Assembly: GCF_018320785.1 (NCBI RefSeq)
Contig: NC_054873.1
Span: 22,410,196-22,474,195, forward strand
Direction of reading: 5' to 3'
From: Cheilinus undulatus
Taxonomy: Eukaryota; Chordata; Actinopteri; Labriformes; Labridae
Length of the DNA stretch: 64,000 bases
Positions 35,809 to 50,040 of this stretch are shown here, piece after piece. Made by a program: the position numbers and the translations under genes. The notes below the pieces were generated by a model, which was not told where the DNA came from, searched no databases, and saw nothing but the letters and a program-made list of their open reading frames with translations. Within the stretch, counting starts at the first letter, position 1. The number at the start of each line of letters is the position of its first letter.

Positions 35809-36509
35809 CTTTTAACTATGTAATATTGGGTGTCATATTTATGAGAATAGTGGGATAGCGTAAAGCATGTTGCAAGGGAATGATATTGCACGGTATTGTA
35901 ACAGTTTTGGGAGGAGATAACCCAAAAAGTTTTGCCAAAAGTATGCAAAAGTGTAGTAAAGGAGTGTAATCAACCAAGGACTGTAGAAAATACAACAGCA
36001 CTATGAGGCTACCACCTCTACTCATATCAAGGGCAGACCTGAGATAAGCTCTGATATGAGATGCTGTGCTAGAAAAAAGAGACATACATTTCCCTCCAGA
36101 ATTTGCTCTGACTGCTCTATTCTGTAGGCAAACAGGCAGGGTCTGTAATAAACCAGGCAGTTTTTGAAATTATTGATTCTATGTCTGAACTACAGCTCCA
36201 CATCAAAGTCAATGCTTCAACTGAGCAAGCATAAATCCATCAGTCCAAGACTGAAAAAAACAAACACCTAAATCCATCCAGGACTGTCATTAAAGCAAAA
36301 ATAATGAGCATGTAGCACTTTGTATATGAGGTAGTACTGGCTTTCATCACTAGATGACAGTGTGACAAAGACAGATTCTGATACGTAGATACGATCAGGG
36401 CAGGGCTGACATGTATCAAATAAAATTCAAAGAAGATTGGATTTTTTTTTTTTTTATATATAAAGGTTTTACCGGCTACTTACAGTAGGTAAGAACAGAA
36501 AAGATTTTC

Positions 36510-37121
36510 ATTGAAGATATCTGTACTTTGATCCATTCAGCTTTCCCATAACCTTGACCAGTCTACCAGTCCCTGCTGCTGAAAAACATCCCAATAGCAT
36601 GATGCTGCCACCACATTTCACTGCTGGGATGGTATTGGGCAAGGCCAAGCAGGCTTACATTTGTTTTGCACTGCTTCCATGTAGCCACTGCCAAAATCCC
36701 AGATCAGTGGAGAGCTGCAGTGATATTTGTCCTAGGACCTCTGGAGCTTGGTCAGTGATCAACAGGTTCTTGGTCACCTCTCTTTGCCCTGGTTGTGCAG
36801 AAATTCTTCCATTTGAGAATTATGGAGGTCACTGCACTATTTGGAACCTTCAGTGCAGCAGATCTTTTTGTAGCCTTGCCCAGATCTGTGATTTGCAACA
36901 ATCCTGTCTCTGAGCTCTGCAGGCAGTTCATTTGACCTCATGACTTGTTTTTTTTGCTCTGAGATGCAGTGTCACCTGTGAGGCCTTTTATAGAGAGGTA
37001 TGTGCCTTTCCAAACCATGTCCATGTCTTGTGAAGATTGATAACAAATTTAATCGACTGTAGAATCAGGCTGCAACAGAAAATTGAAAAAAGTGAAGGTC
37101 TGAATATTTCTGAATGCACTG
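36510..37121 (-). pseudogene. Deleted Tc1-like transposon fragment
   Basis: Minus-strand fragment. The 5' terminal repeat CAGTGCATTCAGAAATATTC starts at 37121 next to TA, then comes a transposase start (MRSNELPAELRDRIVANHRS; GQGYKKICCTEGSK). The sequence then jumps to a part reading [14 protein letters not shown]-like near 36580-36620, implying an internal deletion. The other end is lost near 36510. It is not functional. Confidence 0.78.
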
Positions 37122-37289
37122 TAGATATATACTTCTTTCAGTCACACGTATACGTATCTGTACAGAGCAATGTCATTGCAATTTCAAAAACAAAAAGTCC
37201 AGTGCAATGTTTATCTGGCTAGTTAGTCACTTAATCCTATCCATAGGCTACTCTTTTAATTAAAAATTGTATTATCTTTCTAGCAGGGA

Positions 37290-37520
37290 ACATATCAGTG
37301 TAAATTATTATTTTTCTTCTGGTTTTTAGTTACTGGTATTCATGTTTTTCCTTTTAATTTTGTCTGTAGTTGATCACCTTTGCCATCTGTTGTAAGATGT
37401 TGCAACAACTGAATTTTCCCCAATGAGGGATCAATAGCTTTTCTTTTCTTGGTCATTATGATGAGAAAAGATAAGATAAACATGAGAAGAAGAAAAGATA
37501 AGATAAACATGATCAAAGTT
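37290..37520 (+). repeat. LINE tail and short tandem duplication
   Basis: GAATTTTCCCCAATGAGGGA followed by TCAATAG resembles the common fish LINE 3' terminus. Next to it, AGAAAAGATAAGATAAACAT occurs twice in tandem (about 37464-37512). Confidence 0.5.
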
Positions 37521-37698
37521 CATGATGTATTTACCTAGACCTATAGTATACTGTATATAAAATGAGCTACCACTGTAAGTACTGTTGCCTGTGCTGTATA
37601 AAAGCCAAACTGAACTAACAGCTCACTCTTACAGAACACATGCATCTTGAACAGGACTTCCCTTAGAACAACTACAAAGATGCACTTTCTAATATCTG

Positions 37699-39342
37699 TT
37701 TAATTCTTACAAATATCAAACAGCACAGTAGACCTTGAAGCGGTTCAAAATGATCAAAGCCTCTCTTGAGTAATTGACATCATCTGATAGTAAAACAGAC
37801 AGAGAAACAGAAAATGTTACAATGCATGTCAAGCAACAATGACATCCTTAAATAGCATTAATTATATAATTACAAAAGAAATATCACATACAATGACAGC
37901 AATGCATATCCACAAATCAAACAAATGCTGAAAATATATATGATAATAAATAATCCTAATTGTAAGCACAAGTCAAGAAAAATAAGGGGAAGGGAGGTGT
38001 CCATAATTACTTCAATAGTTTCAACTTCTGGGTCAAAATGAGTTTTGTGATACACTCAAAGATGAAGCTATCACAGTTCACTAACAGGCTGTTGAAAATA
38101 CACTTTAAATAAAAGCTACTCGCCCCGTAGACTCACTAAAAACAGCGTAGCACTTAAATAAAGAGCTTTCAGGTCATTTGCAGACATGCAAGGCTGAAAA
38201 CTACTCAAAGTGTTTACTGCAACTGCGAACGTTTCACTGCTGCACACAGCCTTAATGTTAAACAGCAAGTGCTAAATCAAACAAATAGACATGATGAAAT
38301 GTTATAAATCCACCTGTAACACCCATTTAACAGTTTTTAAGCCTTTCAGTTTAAGATTTACCTAAAGTGGACCAGAAACTAGCCTTGTTGTGGATTTTTC
38401 TGTCTGTATTTCCCCAAAGTGTTACATTAAAAATAAAACACATGTAGTTAAAAGAAAATCACACTATTTTGCAAATGTTAGATGTGCATTTAAGGTCCAA
38501 TAGTATTGTGACAACATGAGACTGCTTGCAGGCTAATACCATTCATTCACACACTAAAAAGCCTGGATTTACAATACTGATAGACTTCTAATTCATATGT
38601 ATTTTCAGGTGGATTCTGAACAGTATATTATTCTTAATATTTGATTTGACTTGACTGAAAAAAAGCTTTAAGAGTGCAAAGTTATGACAACAGAAGGATC
38701 TAGCGTTTGCTTTCTTGCATTTCTAGTGGCAACAGTTCCTAGAGGCAAAAGGAATGCTTCTTAAAAAAACAGCATACATCCAACATAACTTATATCATAA
38801 ATAATTTCTTAAAAATAATATGACCACAGCATGAATGTCGTACAGAAAAATCTACAGTGATGGCAACAATCACCAGATCTTTCTGCTGTCAAAACATTTG
38901 ACCAAAACGGTGCCATGGGTTCCTGTTTTGCTGTGTCTCACCTTTTGTATAAGTTAATTTTAAAATGCCCATTTTCTTTATATACTAAAGATAATTTTCC
39001 ATAAGGTGTCACCTCATTGGGTTGTGTGCACATAACATTTTACTGAAATAATGCCGTTGACATGGAATATCAAACAAAACTGTAAAAACCAGGTACAAAA
39101 GGTACAATATAATCAAAGGACCACATGAAGAGGTGTGAAAAAGTCTTCAGTATTCACAGAAAAATATCAACTGAAGTAACTCACCGGACAAGAAGCGTCC
39201 TAAGTTTATATACATATGATAAGTAAAATTGAAAATAGATTTTCCTCTCTGTACATAGCACTGTATTCTTTCTTCTTCCTCTTCCTTATTTACAAAGAGC
39301 TCCTGTGCTCTAGTCTCTCTTGCCTCTCAGTTCTGTGTGGGT
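37699..39342 (-). other. pias1: Presumed pias1 3' UTR
   Basis: AT-rich, gene-free DNA follows the TAG stop. No canonical AATAAA was found on the minus strand across this stretch; the first variant hexamer noted is ATTAAA at 37699-37704. A 3' UTR of about 1.6 kb is therefore possible, but its end is a guess. The Tc1 and LINE pieces beyond 37500 lie outside it. Confidence 0.35.
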
Positions 39343-42300
39343 CTAGTCAAGAGAGATAATGTCAGACATGGAGCCATAAATGGCCGCTGCTGCAGCTTCC
39401 ACCGAGGACCTTGACAGTCCTGTGATGGAGTGGCTGTCTCTGTCTTTGTCCCGATCCCGCAGACTGCTGGAAGACACCAAACTACTGGTGCTACCACTGT
39501 TACTGCCTCCGTTGGTGGCCGCAAGCGCACTGCTCCCAGGGGTGCCCGGCTGCTCCCGCAACATCTGAGATGAGCCATACGGGAGGAAACGGAGGAGGTC
39601 GGGGTCCTCTGAGGCCGATGCAGCTGCGGCAGCAGCCATCACCATGTTATAATGCTAGGAGGAAAGAAAAGAGGGAAAGAGTGATCATTTCCACAAAAAC
39701 AGAATGTAAACACACCGCAGTATGATGCTGCTAAAGATCAGACGTAAATGTACCTGATGATTGTCACCTTGGAGGAAGGAGAAGAAATTCAGATCTGCAA
39801 AAGAATGAGAAGGCTCAGTCCATTTACTGTGTTCTGTACATGCAATATCAGTATTCAATTATGTTCATTAGTTTTGCACCAACACACATCTGTTGTAAAA
39901 GCAAGCTGCATTTAGATGCTGCATCTACATTAAAAGAATGTGGAGTCACTGTCCCAGTTCTGACAGTGAGATTAGTCTTCCACAGGTTTTACGTTCTGTC
40001 ATGACATCATAGATCTCTGCAACACCATCATAACTGGTGTAAACATGTTTGACTGAAGTGCACATGTGAGGCAATGCTGATGTTACAGACAGTTCAACAC
40101 ACCAACCTCAGGGTATATACAGGAAATCTGACCTTTTTCAAGACCCTATTGATATATTTCAAGACCCCGTTACATTGGTGAGACAGTTAAATGCATGTTT
40201 TGTGCAGACAGCAAGATGAAAAATGTGGCAACATAGTCAAGAAAATAGTATGCATTTTAGATGTTTGCAGTGCTTACATTAACAGATTAATGCTAGTATT
40301 TCACTAACCCTTACACAAACGCTTTAGTGCAAAGCTGCTTTTTATTATCAAAATGTTAACAAGTATCGGCCCTGACCTCAGCTCCATCAACTTCCCCAAC
40401 AAACACTTCTTAGAAAACTTTCATTTACTGATCACTTATAGGCACACATCATTCAGTCAGAGTTAACTTTCTAACTAGCGACAAAGAAGAGTTTTTTGGA
40501 TCTGGTGGAGATCCATCATAATCTAACTTGTGATTAAAATTGAATATAAAAACAAAAGCACACAACCTCTTTGGTTGAACATAAAAAAATAAAACGGCTA
40601 CTGAACAAGACCTTGCAGTTTTGTATTCAAGACTTTTTAATACTTTTTAAAAGCCTAGGTTGAATTCCAGGCTTCTGCATGCTTCGCTCTGACAGTCGGG
40701 GCAGAGCCAGACTCAGATGCTCACTGACCAAACAGCACCTCCTCCCCATGTCAGTGTAGATGCCAATACTGACTGAATCACCAAAACAACAATCGCAATG
40801 ATTTGCTCACCTGATGTCAAAGATGTTTGAAACAAGTGGAATGTGGCTCTGATTTGTGATCAAATGAGCCACTGATGGTTGCAGCTCTAAGTCTCGGGTA
40901 AATTAATGATAGAAGCACTATATTTCAGGCCATCTGTTAACAATAAAACTTCCCCCTATTATGTTGTTGAAATTCTTTTATCATGAAAGAGCTGTATCAG
41001 GAAAGTTTGTATCCATCAAAGACGCAAGATGGGCATAATGGGCATGGCAATAATAGGTGAAAAGTCATTCAAGATGACGGAGTCCTTGTCTGTAAAAGCG
41101 GACGGAATAAGTTGCAGCTAAAATGTCAAAACACTACTGAACACTTCACGCCAACACATAGTGACTGAGGAATGTTATGTTAACGAAAAGCTAACTGTAG
41201 TGTTTAGTATAATACAAACAGCATGTTGTCAGTGAAAAACCTCTAAGTCCTCTGCAGGGCGTCAGACAATGACTATCATTCCTAGCTTCTAAAATGCTGC
41301 ATTTTCCCAGTTTTGGATCGTCTGTCTTTCTGAAGTTTTTAAGGCTCCCAATTTCATTATACACACACCAAAGACTTTTGGGTGGAAATGGTTTAGCCCA
41401 ATTCTGTTTAACCAATTGGTCACAGTGGCTCTTGCTGCTTAAGACCAAGGATTTCATCTGCAGTTCTATTTCCAAGCTTAAAACTTGGGAAGCTGTGGCT
41501 AGTTGAATTATACATTTTAAGTGTCTTCATCCTGATAGTGTTGGATGCAATTTCTCTTTCAACATTAAGTCTACACACAACAATCAGGAGGTGATCCTTC
41601 CTTACTAAACTGTGTTGAAAAAAATAAGAGGGTAAGTTGAAAGATTCCCAAGATCAACGCAAATATTAAGTTCTCAGTTTATGAAGACTGCAGTTTTTTG
41701 CCTCATTCCTTTGAGAGTGTTTGCACAGGTGAAACCATCCTTCACTAAGTTGAATAATACAGGGATCAGAAGTCTTTCTCAGTACACGTCAGCATGTTGC
41801 TTTTAACACATGATTTTAACGACAATTCCACATATTTTAAAGGCAAACAACAGCTCTACCTGGCAGGTCACTGTTCGAGTGATAGTAGTGGCGGTAGTCC
41901 TGGATGAGAGGTGGAGGAGGAGGAATGTAACTGGTCTCCACAGGGGGCATGCTGGGAGCTCTGGTCACAGGTGAGGCCTGGCTGTGTAGGTTCAGTACTC
42001 TGTTGAGAACATTATATCAGGTTAGTGAGAAAAACACCACAGATTTGAGCACATATTTTAACATGTATGATGATGCTGGTGTGACTCACCCTTTGTTAGG
42101 AGGCGGAGAGACTGGTGACATTGAAGGACAAGCCCTTTTAGGTGGAGGCTCATCATCGAGCTCGTCCTCTGAAGAGCTATCCAGAGTCAGATCGATCACG
42201 TCAACTTTCTTGCCATTGTCAGTCGATCCCCTTTTTGGTTCATGAGCTTCTGTTCGAGACATATCTATGAGACAATAGTGTACTCACTCTGTGCTCAGGG

Positions 42301-45300
42301 ATCACAAAGACTGATACTCTTAAAGAATTTAAACTATGTGAAATACTCACTGCTGTCTACACCATTGTAGGACGCGGACACCTCCTGCACCTCTTTCTTT
42401 GACCTCATAGGTGCCCATGTTCCATCTTCTTTGAACTGGATTTCATCACAATCAGAGCAGCTACTCAAGATTTCCATGAATAAACTGTAAAAAAAAAAGA
42501 CATGATCACAGGTTGGTAACTTTGCAATTGGAGTTACAAATTCTTTGGAACTTTATCTCCCATCAAACCAACTCAGAATTTGAAAATAATGGGAACTTTA
42601 TTGGAACAATTATATCCTTTATAAATAAGAGGTGCTGCTTTAGTAATGGCTTTCAGACTCATGAGACAAAGCAACGTGCTGCTAGAAGGCTTGGTAAGGC
42701 AGAGATTTGTAAGTCTAAAGGCACATCAGTAAGCCACACCCTTACAGTGTGCTGGGCTCACCCGTCAATAATGAGGTGCTCATACGGTGCCTTCTTGTCA
42801 CACACTGGACACACCCAAGTCGGTTTCTTCTCATTCATTTGGATATAAAGGGTAGCATCGAAGCACTGGAGGTGAGAGCAGGTCATTGATCTGCAAGGGA
42901 TTGTAAGCCTCATCTTCCCGAGCTGAAACACAGAATACAAAATAAATGTCAAGGCAGGAAGTTTTATAATGTGAATAAAAGAGAGAATACAGTTGATAAA
43001 CAGAAGCACTTCTGTTTCTTTGCAACTTCACAGTCTTGGTTGTTACTTAAAATTAGGTAGTATGGGGGAGTATTTACAGGACAAAGAAGAGAGACTCGTA
43101 GACTGGTGGTGGCGATCTCACTCTCTGGATCAGCTGTTAATTTCTCTTTGACTGAAAGAAAGAAAAAAGACAAAAAAAAAAAGTTTAAAAAACAAACAAA
43201 CAAACAACAGTTTAATCCAATGACCAATATATAATAACTGTTTTTAAAAAGATCCCAAACACTTAGAGCAGTAGCACAAGGAGAGAAAGGTACTTTCCCA
43301 GGATTTTTTAAGGACCTTGTTTCTTTTTCAGTTTTAAGTTTAGTTCCTGGGAATTTCCAAGCTCCTTTTACAACGTGGTTTAACAGACAATCAAACAGCA
43401 GTAAGTGTCAGATGAAAGTTCTGTCCAATGTGATAGTCTTTTGCTTTTTTCCAGAGGTACTGGTGAGTCATGTTTAAAGTTTCGACAACAAAACCAAGCA
43501 TCAACTTACTCAGAGCTCTTGAGTGGTCTGGGTTTCTGATTCCTTTTGCGCGTAATCTTTGCAATAACACCGCAGATGACTGCTGTCTTACCAAATACAC
43601 AGCCATGGAAAAACTCTAAAAAGGGGAGAGAAAGATCATAAGCAAACAAACAAAAAAAGCCACACTGAGGAGACTACACATTTTTGTAAAAAAACTGACT
43701 GGATTTTCTTACCCTCCCAATTTCTGAAGTCCATGACACCACAATCGTGTTGGGGACCGTGGTGGAAAGTCGAACTAGTGAAGTTATGTTGATGGGACGA
43801 CTGGGCCTTTTTGGTTCAACTCCATTTTTGGTTGGAGGAAGATATCCCTGCAGACAAGGCATCAAACATCAGTGACACTGATTTTAAGGAATTAATCACA
43901 CAGAAATTATGACCAGGCATACTACAACGTGTCTGGAATCAGGCTGAAAATATTCTGTGAAGAAGTTAAAAAAGCAACAGAAAAAAGTGCAAAATGAATT
44001 ACAATGGATCCTGTGTTGTTTTTTTAAGATAGCCAGATTACAGTATTTAAAAAATGAAAGAAGTCTAGATTTGTCGGATTAAAAGGAGGACTGACTTCTC
44101 TGGCGGAAACCATGCAGTATGGTAATATTGAGATCGACCATGAGAAAACAGTCACTAACACTTATTTTTCGTTTTATCACTTAAATCAGTTTAATCTTGT
44201 GTATTTTTAACTGGTTTGTACAAAAGATTGTTTTTGCCCAGAGAAGAATTTTTTTATGTTTACTGAAAGATTCCTAAAATTTTATACTTCATTACTTCAT
44301 ACAAATCACTTGCTTTGAATGATACAACATCTGTAAATTTCACATTCAAAGTAACAAAAGTACAGATGTTTTGAAGGGAAAGAAAACAATTATACTGCTG
44401 TAAGTGGAGAGAGAGAGAGAGAAAATGTGCATATGCCAGGGTCCCAATATTAAAACACAGTGATGATATGGAGAAAAAAGATGTGCATTATTTTTTCAAA
44501 GTGTTTACACCCTACAGAAGTTTGAAACATATCGAAACCTCTGCACAGATATAAAAGAAGCTTATTGATTTTGTTTGATGATGCTAAAGAGCGTCTCTAT
44601 CTGCCTGCTGCTTACCTCTCTCTGCTCTGCCCTCCAACACAGCCTTTATCCTATTTTAGATAAGCCCTACAGGCCCTTTCAAATAAAATCTTATTTATTT
44701 TCCCTTCTATTACCGTAAAAAATATGTCAAATTTTGACAGTGGTTAACTGTTTAGTGAACCTTTCTTATACCCAGTTTGGAAATAAAAAAATAACAGAAT
44801 TAAACAGTAAACAGGATGTCCAGCTATGGGTTGCACCAGCTGTGCGGAAATTCAAAGTAGCTGAGTTCAAATGTACTAACACTTAAGGAGATACACCAGC
44901 TGATAGTTTCAACATAGACTTAGGTTATAACTCAAATATTACATCTTTCTCCTACTGGGTGTAAAGTCCTCTATAAAATATGTCTGTTATGGTGATAGTT
45001 TTGAAAGGTGTGTTTTCTGTAGTTAGTTACACTGTTGTGTTCCATGAGCAGAATTATTGAGTACTGACGATTGCGCTACTTAATGTCAGTGTTATTATTC
45101 TATACTGGCTCTAGGTTTAGGCTGTAGGCTTTAGTGATCACCTAAGTAAAATGCTTTTTCATATCTTTTCAGACATTTTCAGCACTGTTTGAGAATTAAC
45201 AGCAGCTTTCAGAAGGTATTTTCAGCCATTTGCCTGTATAAAGACAATTAGACACGAGAGGCAGAGCTGTGAAAAACACTGGGTTAAAATGCTTTACACT

Positions 45301-48300
45301 GATTGGTTAAATCAAGTGAAAACATCACACATGCAACAAAATATCAGTTAGCTATGACGTACAGCTCTGATCAACTTTACATTTCTGTATTGCAACCAAA
45401 CAGTAACACAACTTAAGTTACAACTTAACTACATTCAACTTTTAGGGTGGTTTAGAGTGGACTTGACACCATAACTTAAAACAGAACTTAAACATGGCTG
45501 GTGCAAAAAGCTGCAGGTGATCATTTTTGTTGCCATGGTATTGAAACAGGTATCAATATTGTTTGACTTTAATTGGTATCATTTTGGTACTCTAAATTCT
45601 GGCATCACAAAAACTCTACTTTACTGTCACTGGACCACATCTAGTTTGACACTTGTTTTTTTGATACTTGAATAAGTGCAACTTTCAATTAATATATTGA
45701 TTAAAACAAAGGGAAAACAAAAAGGAGACAACTCACCGGGAGATTACAGGGTTTGCCGTTCACCTTTACACATAAATTTGGAGGGAAGTGATCTTCCTGG
45801 GGACAGCTCGTCTCTGATAAACAAAATCTGGAAATACAGAAAAAATACAGAATTGTTGGACTTGAATTTTGAAGATCAAATGCATTTTTTATTATTATTA
45901 TTGCTTAACTGACCAGTCAGTTGTATCACTGACAAGCATTCAAGTCTCTAGAATATATGAACAGTTCTTATAAAATACTGTTGGTCCATGCATATTTAAG
46001 CCCAAAATAGAATATATTATCTTTTCTCCATATCCCCGTTAGACTTGAATGTTTCATGTAAGATAAAACAAAGATGGTGAATGAATATACAAGATACAAT
46101 ATGTAAGTGCTACATGAATACTCATAGAAGACTGAAATAAGATTTATTAGGGCCAGACCGATATGGATTTTTGGGGGTTGTTACCGATATTAGGGAATAA
46201 AAAATTCAGATAACTGAAAAATTAGCTGATTAATAATAAATAATAAATACAAGAAATAACTGTTTCTGATCCCTTGAATATAGTTCAAATGTGTGTTACA
46301 AAGATGTAAATCGAAGCCAGAACATTTTACTTTTATCACATACTTTAACTGTCAAAATATGATATAATATTATAACCATCATGAACAAAACGCTGTGCAA
46401 AAATGCAGTAACCTCTGGGAAATAGAGATGTTGCTATTTTTGTGTATTACATTGCACAGATGTGTCTAATGAAGTGGTCAGTGAGTGTATTTGCCAATGA
46501 GGAAAATATTATCATGTTCAGGTAACAGTTAAGTGGATAAGCACCGTCATAAAAGTCATTGGTGGAATGAAATGCGCCTCCGATGTTCTTTAAATGTGCA
46601 TTCACATTTTCTGTCCTCTATTATGAGCTGTGAAGTCATTATGACTCAAACTGATCAAAAACGCCCCCAGGCCCACCCCTGCTGGTTGTAACTCTCTCAT
46701 TGCTCTGGTCTAATCTGGCAGCATGACTGAGCGGAAGATCACAGTGAGATGTTGCACCGTTGCGTTCATTGTGTAATTGCTGACTCTGCTAAAGTTTATA
46801 GTTAGCTAATGTTAAGCTAGGTTATCCTTTAGTTTGCTAACATAAGAAGATAAGCTTGGCCGATACAACGAGGCATGTCATGACTCGTCATGTCATGGAC
46901 AAGCAGGTTGAGATGATACATGGAACTTATGGAGTTATTATTCATTTCACAACCGAGTTTAAACTTTATATCGAGGCAAACCGTTCTCCTCAACAGAGTT
47001 TATGCTCAGCCAAGTGGCTCTGAGCTCTAGTCTCTCTACTGTAAGGTAAATATGGAGCTTGTGGTATGAAAAGAATCAGAGCACCCTCTACTGGATAAAT
47101 AATAGAACACAGACTGAGACATCACATCTAAGTAAAACCCAGTCTTATCCCTCACTCTTTATTAGTGCAAATTAAAGTGTTTATATCGGCGTCTATCAGC
47201 AACCTTTTGGCTGATAGCAGATTATTTTTAATAGGCTATAATTAGCCAATGAAATCAGCCAGCTGAATAATTGGTCAGGCCCCAATATTTATACAAAGGG
47301 CATGACTTTTCCTAGTTGCGTTAGCTAAACAGACACCCTCTATTCTCATAATACAATGTACTAATTGATTCAAAGACATTGCCTTTAGGAGGAAGACCAT
47401 GTAATACAAACCTTAACTGTACTTGAACAGCAAAGTCACATTTGGTCCCAGATATGTCCCTAAAGATTTAGAAGAACAGTTAGATGAGGATAGCAAGAAC
47501 ATTAAAAAAACTACTTAGTAACAACCTGATTTCAGAATAGTTTGATGGTTGCAATATTTTCTCATTAATATTCATCTGGCCTGTTTTCTGTTTGATAGCT
47601 GTAGACTGTGTGCACAGTAGAGTTTTATTACTTACATGGAGCTACTGATCTGTTGAACTTGTTGTGGTGTTAATGCAAAGGCATAACATGCTTCCTGGAA
47701 CCGCTGACTGTTGTCTGAGGCTACAAAAAAGAAAACATGGACAGAAAATCATAGTCAAAGTAGAAACACTAGTGTGATTCTATACTGAACTTTACAGCAC
47801 ATGGCTTGACTTGTCATAGTTAAAATACTCATGTTAACATTGCCCCATAGCTACATACATAAGAGAGAAGTGTTATTACTATGCACAAACAGCAGAACAA
47901 GAAGTGCAGAACTCACCCAGACTGGTTGGCTTAATGAGCTCATCCAGCACATCGTAGAATGGCAATCTCTGAAGCTTGACATCAGGGTGGACAGGGTGCA
48001 GGGCAGAGGGGAGGTGAGGCAGGCTCAGCTCGTGCTTAGGCCCGAGTAACGACACAGGCAGCAGAGGCGATGGGGAACCGTGGCTGTCAAATCCCAGCTG
48101 GGCAAGGCTAGCAGGCAGGCCAGAAGCAGAATGAACACCAGGCAGAGCCAGGTCCACTGGCGAAACCATTTTGGTTGGGAAGCGCCGTCTGTAGAGCTCT
48201 TTGATCTTCATCTGCACAGCGGGACTGCATCCAGCCTTGAGTAGATGGAGGGCTTTGGTCAATAGTTCATGTTTGCGCCCGTGCTTATTGCGTCCTGCAT

Positions 48301-49911
48301 ACCCCAATAACACTTGGAGCTCCGAAACTCGAAGGCTCATTACCATTTGCTGGAGAAACATAAAAAACGGTAAAAATACCATGTCACACTGCAGACTGTT
48401 TAAAGCATTTTAATTCACATCAAAGTCATTTCTCCGGGTTATCTAAACATTTCTTTTGCTTGCAAATCATCCACACCCATGACATTTTCATTTCCAAGAT
48501 AAGCTTGAAACAGTAAGATACAAAATTACTCTGGCCTTTGTCCAGCCAGTATCTCAATAATAGACAAACAAAAAGAGCTTCAGCAGACAGTATATTCAAC
48601 AAACACATCTGCTATAGCATTGCTTTAGAAGAGAGAGCCTTAAGACAACACAGACAGAACATTTCTTAAAATCAATCAACCTCTTTAAAGCATTTAAAGC
48701 GAAATAAGAATCCTACAGTATAATACTGTCAAATAAATAACACAACTATTCTGCAATTACAGGATTAGATCCACAATTCTCTGTCACGAGCTCATAACAG
48801 TGCAACATTTCAGACTCCACACAAGTCCTGTTTGTTGCTTACACCCTCTTCTTTAAACGCATTAGGTTCCTGTGAGTATCTCTTTGGAATAAATTGTAAA
48901 CCAAGGCTATCAGACTAACGTTGATTATCTAAACAGCACTCATAAGTCAATTAAGAAGTGTAATCAACTAAACATCTCCAATAGGCTTGACATGACGCCT
49001 ATGCTGGCACAGACCACGACACACATAAGCTGACCTTGGATATATTGTTTAACTGACTAAAAATAAAAGGAAACATAAAAATGTAACAACAATAAATGAC
49101 ATTGGTTATTACTGGGTAAAGGAAGTGTGCCAGCAGTGAAGACATTCGTCCAGGAGGGATCGGATCACAACAAAGCCTTTACAACTATTTTAAAACTTTT
49201 CAGACATCCTAAATTAACTATTACCAACATTATCGGTAGATTTTGCAAGAAGATAGCGTAGATACAACGTTAGCAATAATAGCTAACATATGAAGCTGGT
49301 TTAATCTGTCTTTAGCAAACCTTTATCACACAATGCCCACCTTATATCGAACCTACGATGAAAAATCACCAACTTGAGTTTTATTACAGCTTATTATAAA
49401 GAGAATAATTCCTAAATTTCGTGCTCTACCATCAAATCTTGTCAGAAATAACGCTAATGTAGGCTAAAGTGCGCCTGTCTTCCAGGGAATAGACAGAGCC
49501 CATTTTTGAACCAACATAGCAGCCCGCCCGGCATACTATTAATAATGTCAGTTCGCTAACATAACACTGTCCTTTGGTACCAAATATTTACATGTATAAC
49601 ATTTTCATTTATTCTAAAATCGATATTTGGCCTTCTCTGCTGGTAAGCCGCACAGCAGAGGCAGCCTAACGGAACGTCGGCAACAATAACAAAGCTAATG
49701 CTAACGTGCTAGCCAGCCAGCTAACAGTTTGTCTGCTCTCTGCTGCTCTGTTATTTCTGTATTATTTGCTTAATTAACAACGCTCCCCTTTATCCTGTTG
49801 TCAAGTGCCAAGGGTCTGACGCTTTGAAATTCAAATATCATAGTGTGAAACGTCTATTTGTTGAGCTAATGCAGGGGCTCGCTTTACCTTCAGTTCCGCA
49901 CTCTCCGCCAT
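39343..49911 (-). CDS. pias1: PIAS1 E3 SUMO-protein ligase (14 exons, 652 aa)
   Basis: Protein inhibitor of activated STAT1 promotes SUMO transfer from UBC9 to transcription factors in the nucleus. Exons on the minus strand: 49888-49911, 47917-48349, 47636-47720, 47412-47459, 45737-45827, 43713-43847, 43510-43615, 43078-43151, 42762-42922, 42351-42484, 42090-42264, 41860-41999, 39754-39794, 39343-39654; total 1959 nt with consistent phases. It starts MAESAELK. The SAP domain (about 11-45) includes LQVLL at 19-23; the PINIT domain has its PINIT motif at 245-249. The SP-RING has zinc-ligand residues C347, H349, C370 and C373, plus W368 in PTWVCPVC. The SUMO-interacting motif [14 protein letters not shown] is at about 451-464, and the Ser/Ala-rich tail ends SDIISLD. 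Human PIAS1 is 651 aa. Teleosts often keep two copies (pias1a/b); this sequence alone does not say which. Confidence 0.97.
40100..40680. repeat. Possible MITE in pias1 intron
   Basis: Near the left is CTTTTTCAAGACCC, with a second TTTCAAGACCCCG. Near the right is TTCAAGACTTTTTAATACTT. Related TAAAGACTTTTTAAGA words lie at about 27625 and 27707. The repeated AAGACTTTTTAA word suggests a dispersed family, but ends and target duplication could not be fixed. Confidence 0.35.
46149..47285. mobile_element. hAT-like non-autonomous element in pias1 intron 4
   Basis: The left end TAGGGCCAGACCGATATGGA and the right end ATTGGTCAGGCCCC are imperfect inverted repeats. Inner GATATTAGGG/ATCGGC words and AGCTGATTAA/TTAGCCAATG are partly mirrored. 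About 1.1 kb, no transposase frame; target duplication is not clear. Confidence 0.5.
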
Positions 49912-50040
49912 CTTGTTACATTAGGAGCGCATGCGCAAAAGCCATTCTCAAGGGACAGCAAATTCAAAACTGTCCTTCACTTCTTCGCAGCAGACGACGG
50001 AGGGCGCTGATGTAACATTGAAAAAACACCTGAACTGGGC
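49912..50040 (-). promoter_or_regulatory. pias1: pias1 core promoter: NRF1 palindrome and YY1 site at the ATG
   Basis: A perfect NRF1-type palindrome GCGCATGCGC lies at 49927-49936, 16 bp upstream of the start codon. The start codon itself is embedded in CAAGATGGCGGA on the minus strand, which matches the YY1 motif (AAnATGGCGG) found at TATA-less housekeeping starts. No TATA box is seen. The very short distance implies a very short 5' UTR or initiation close to the ATG. Factor binding is inferred from motif match only. Confidence 0.55.
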
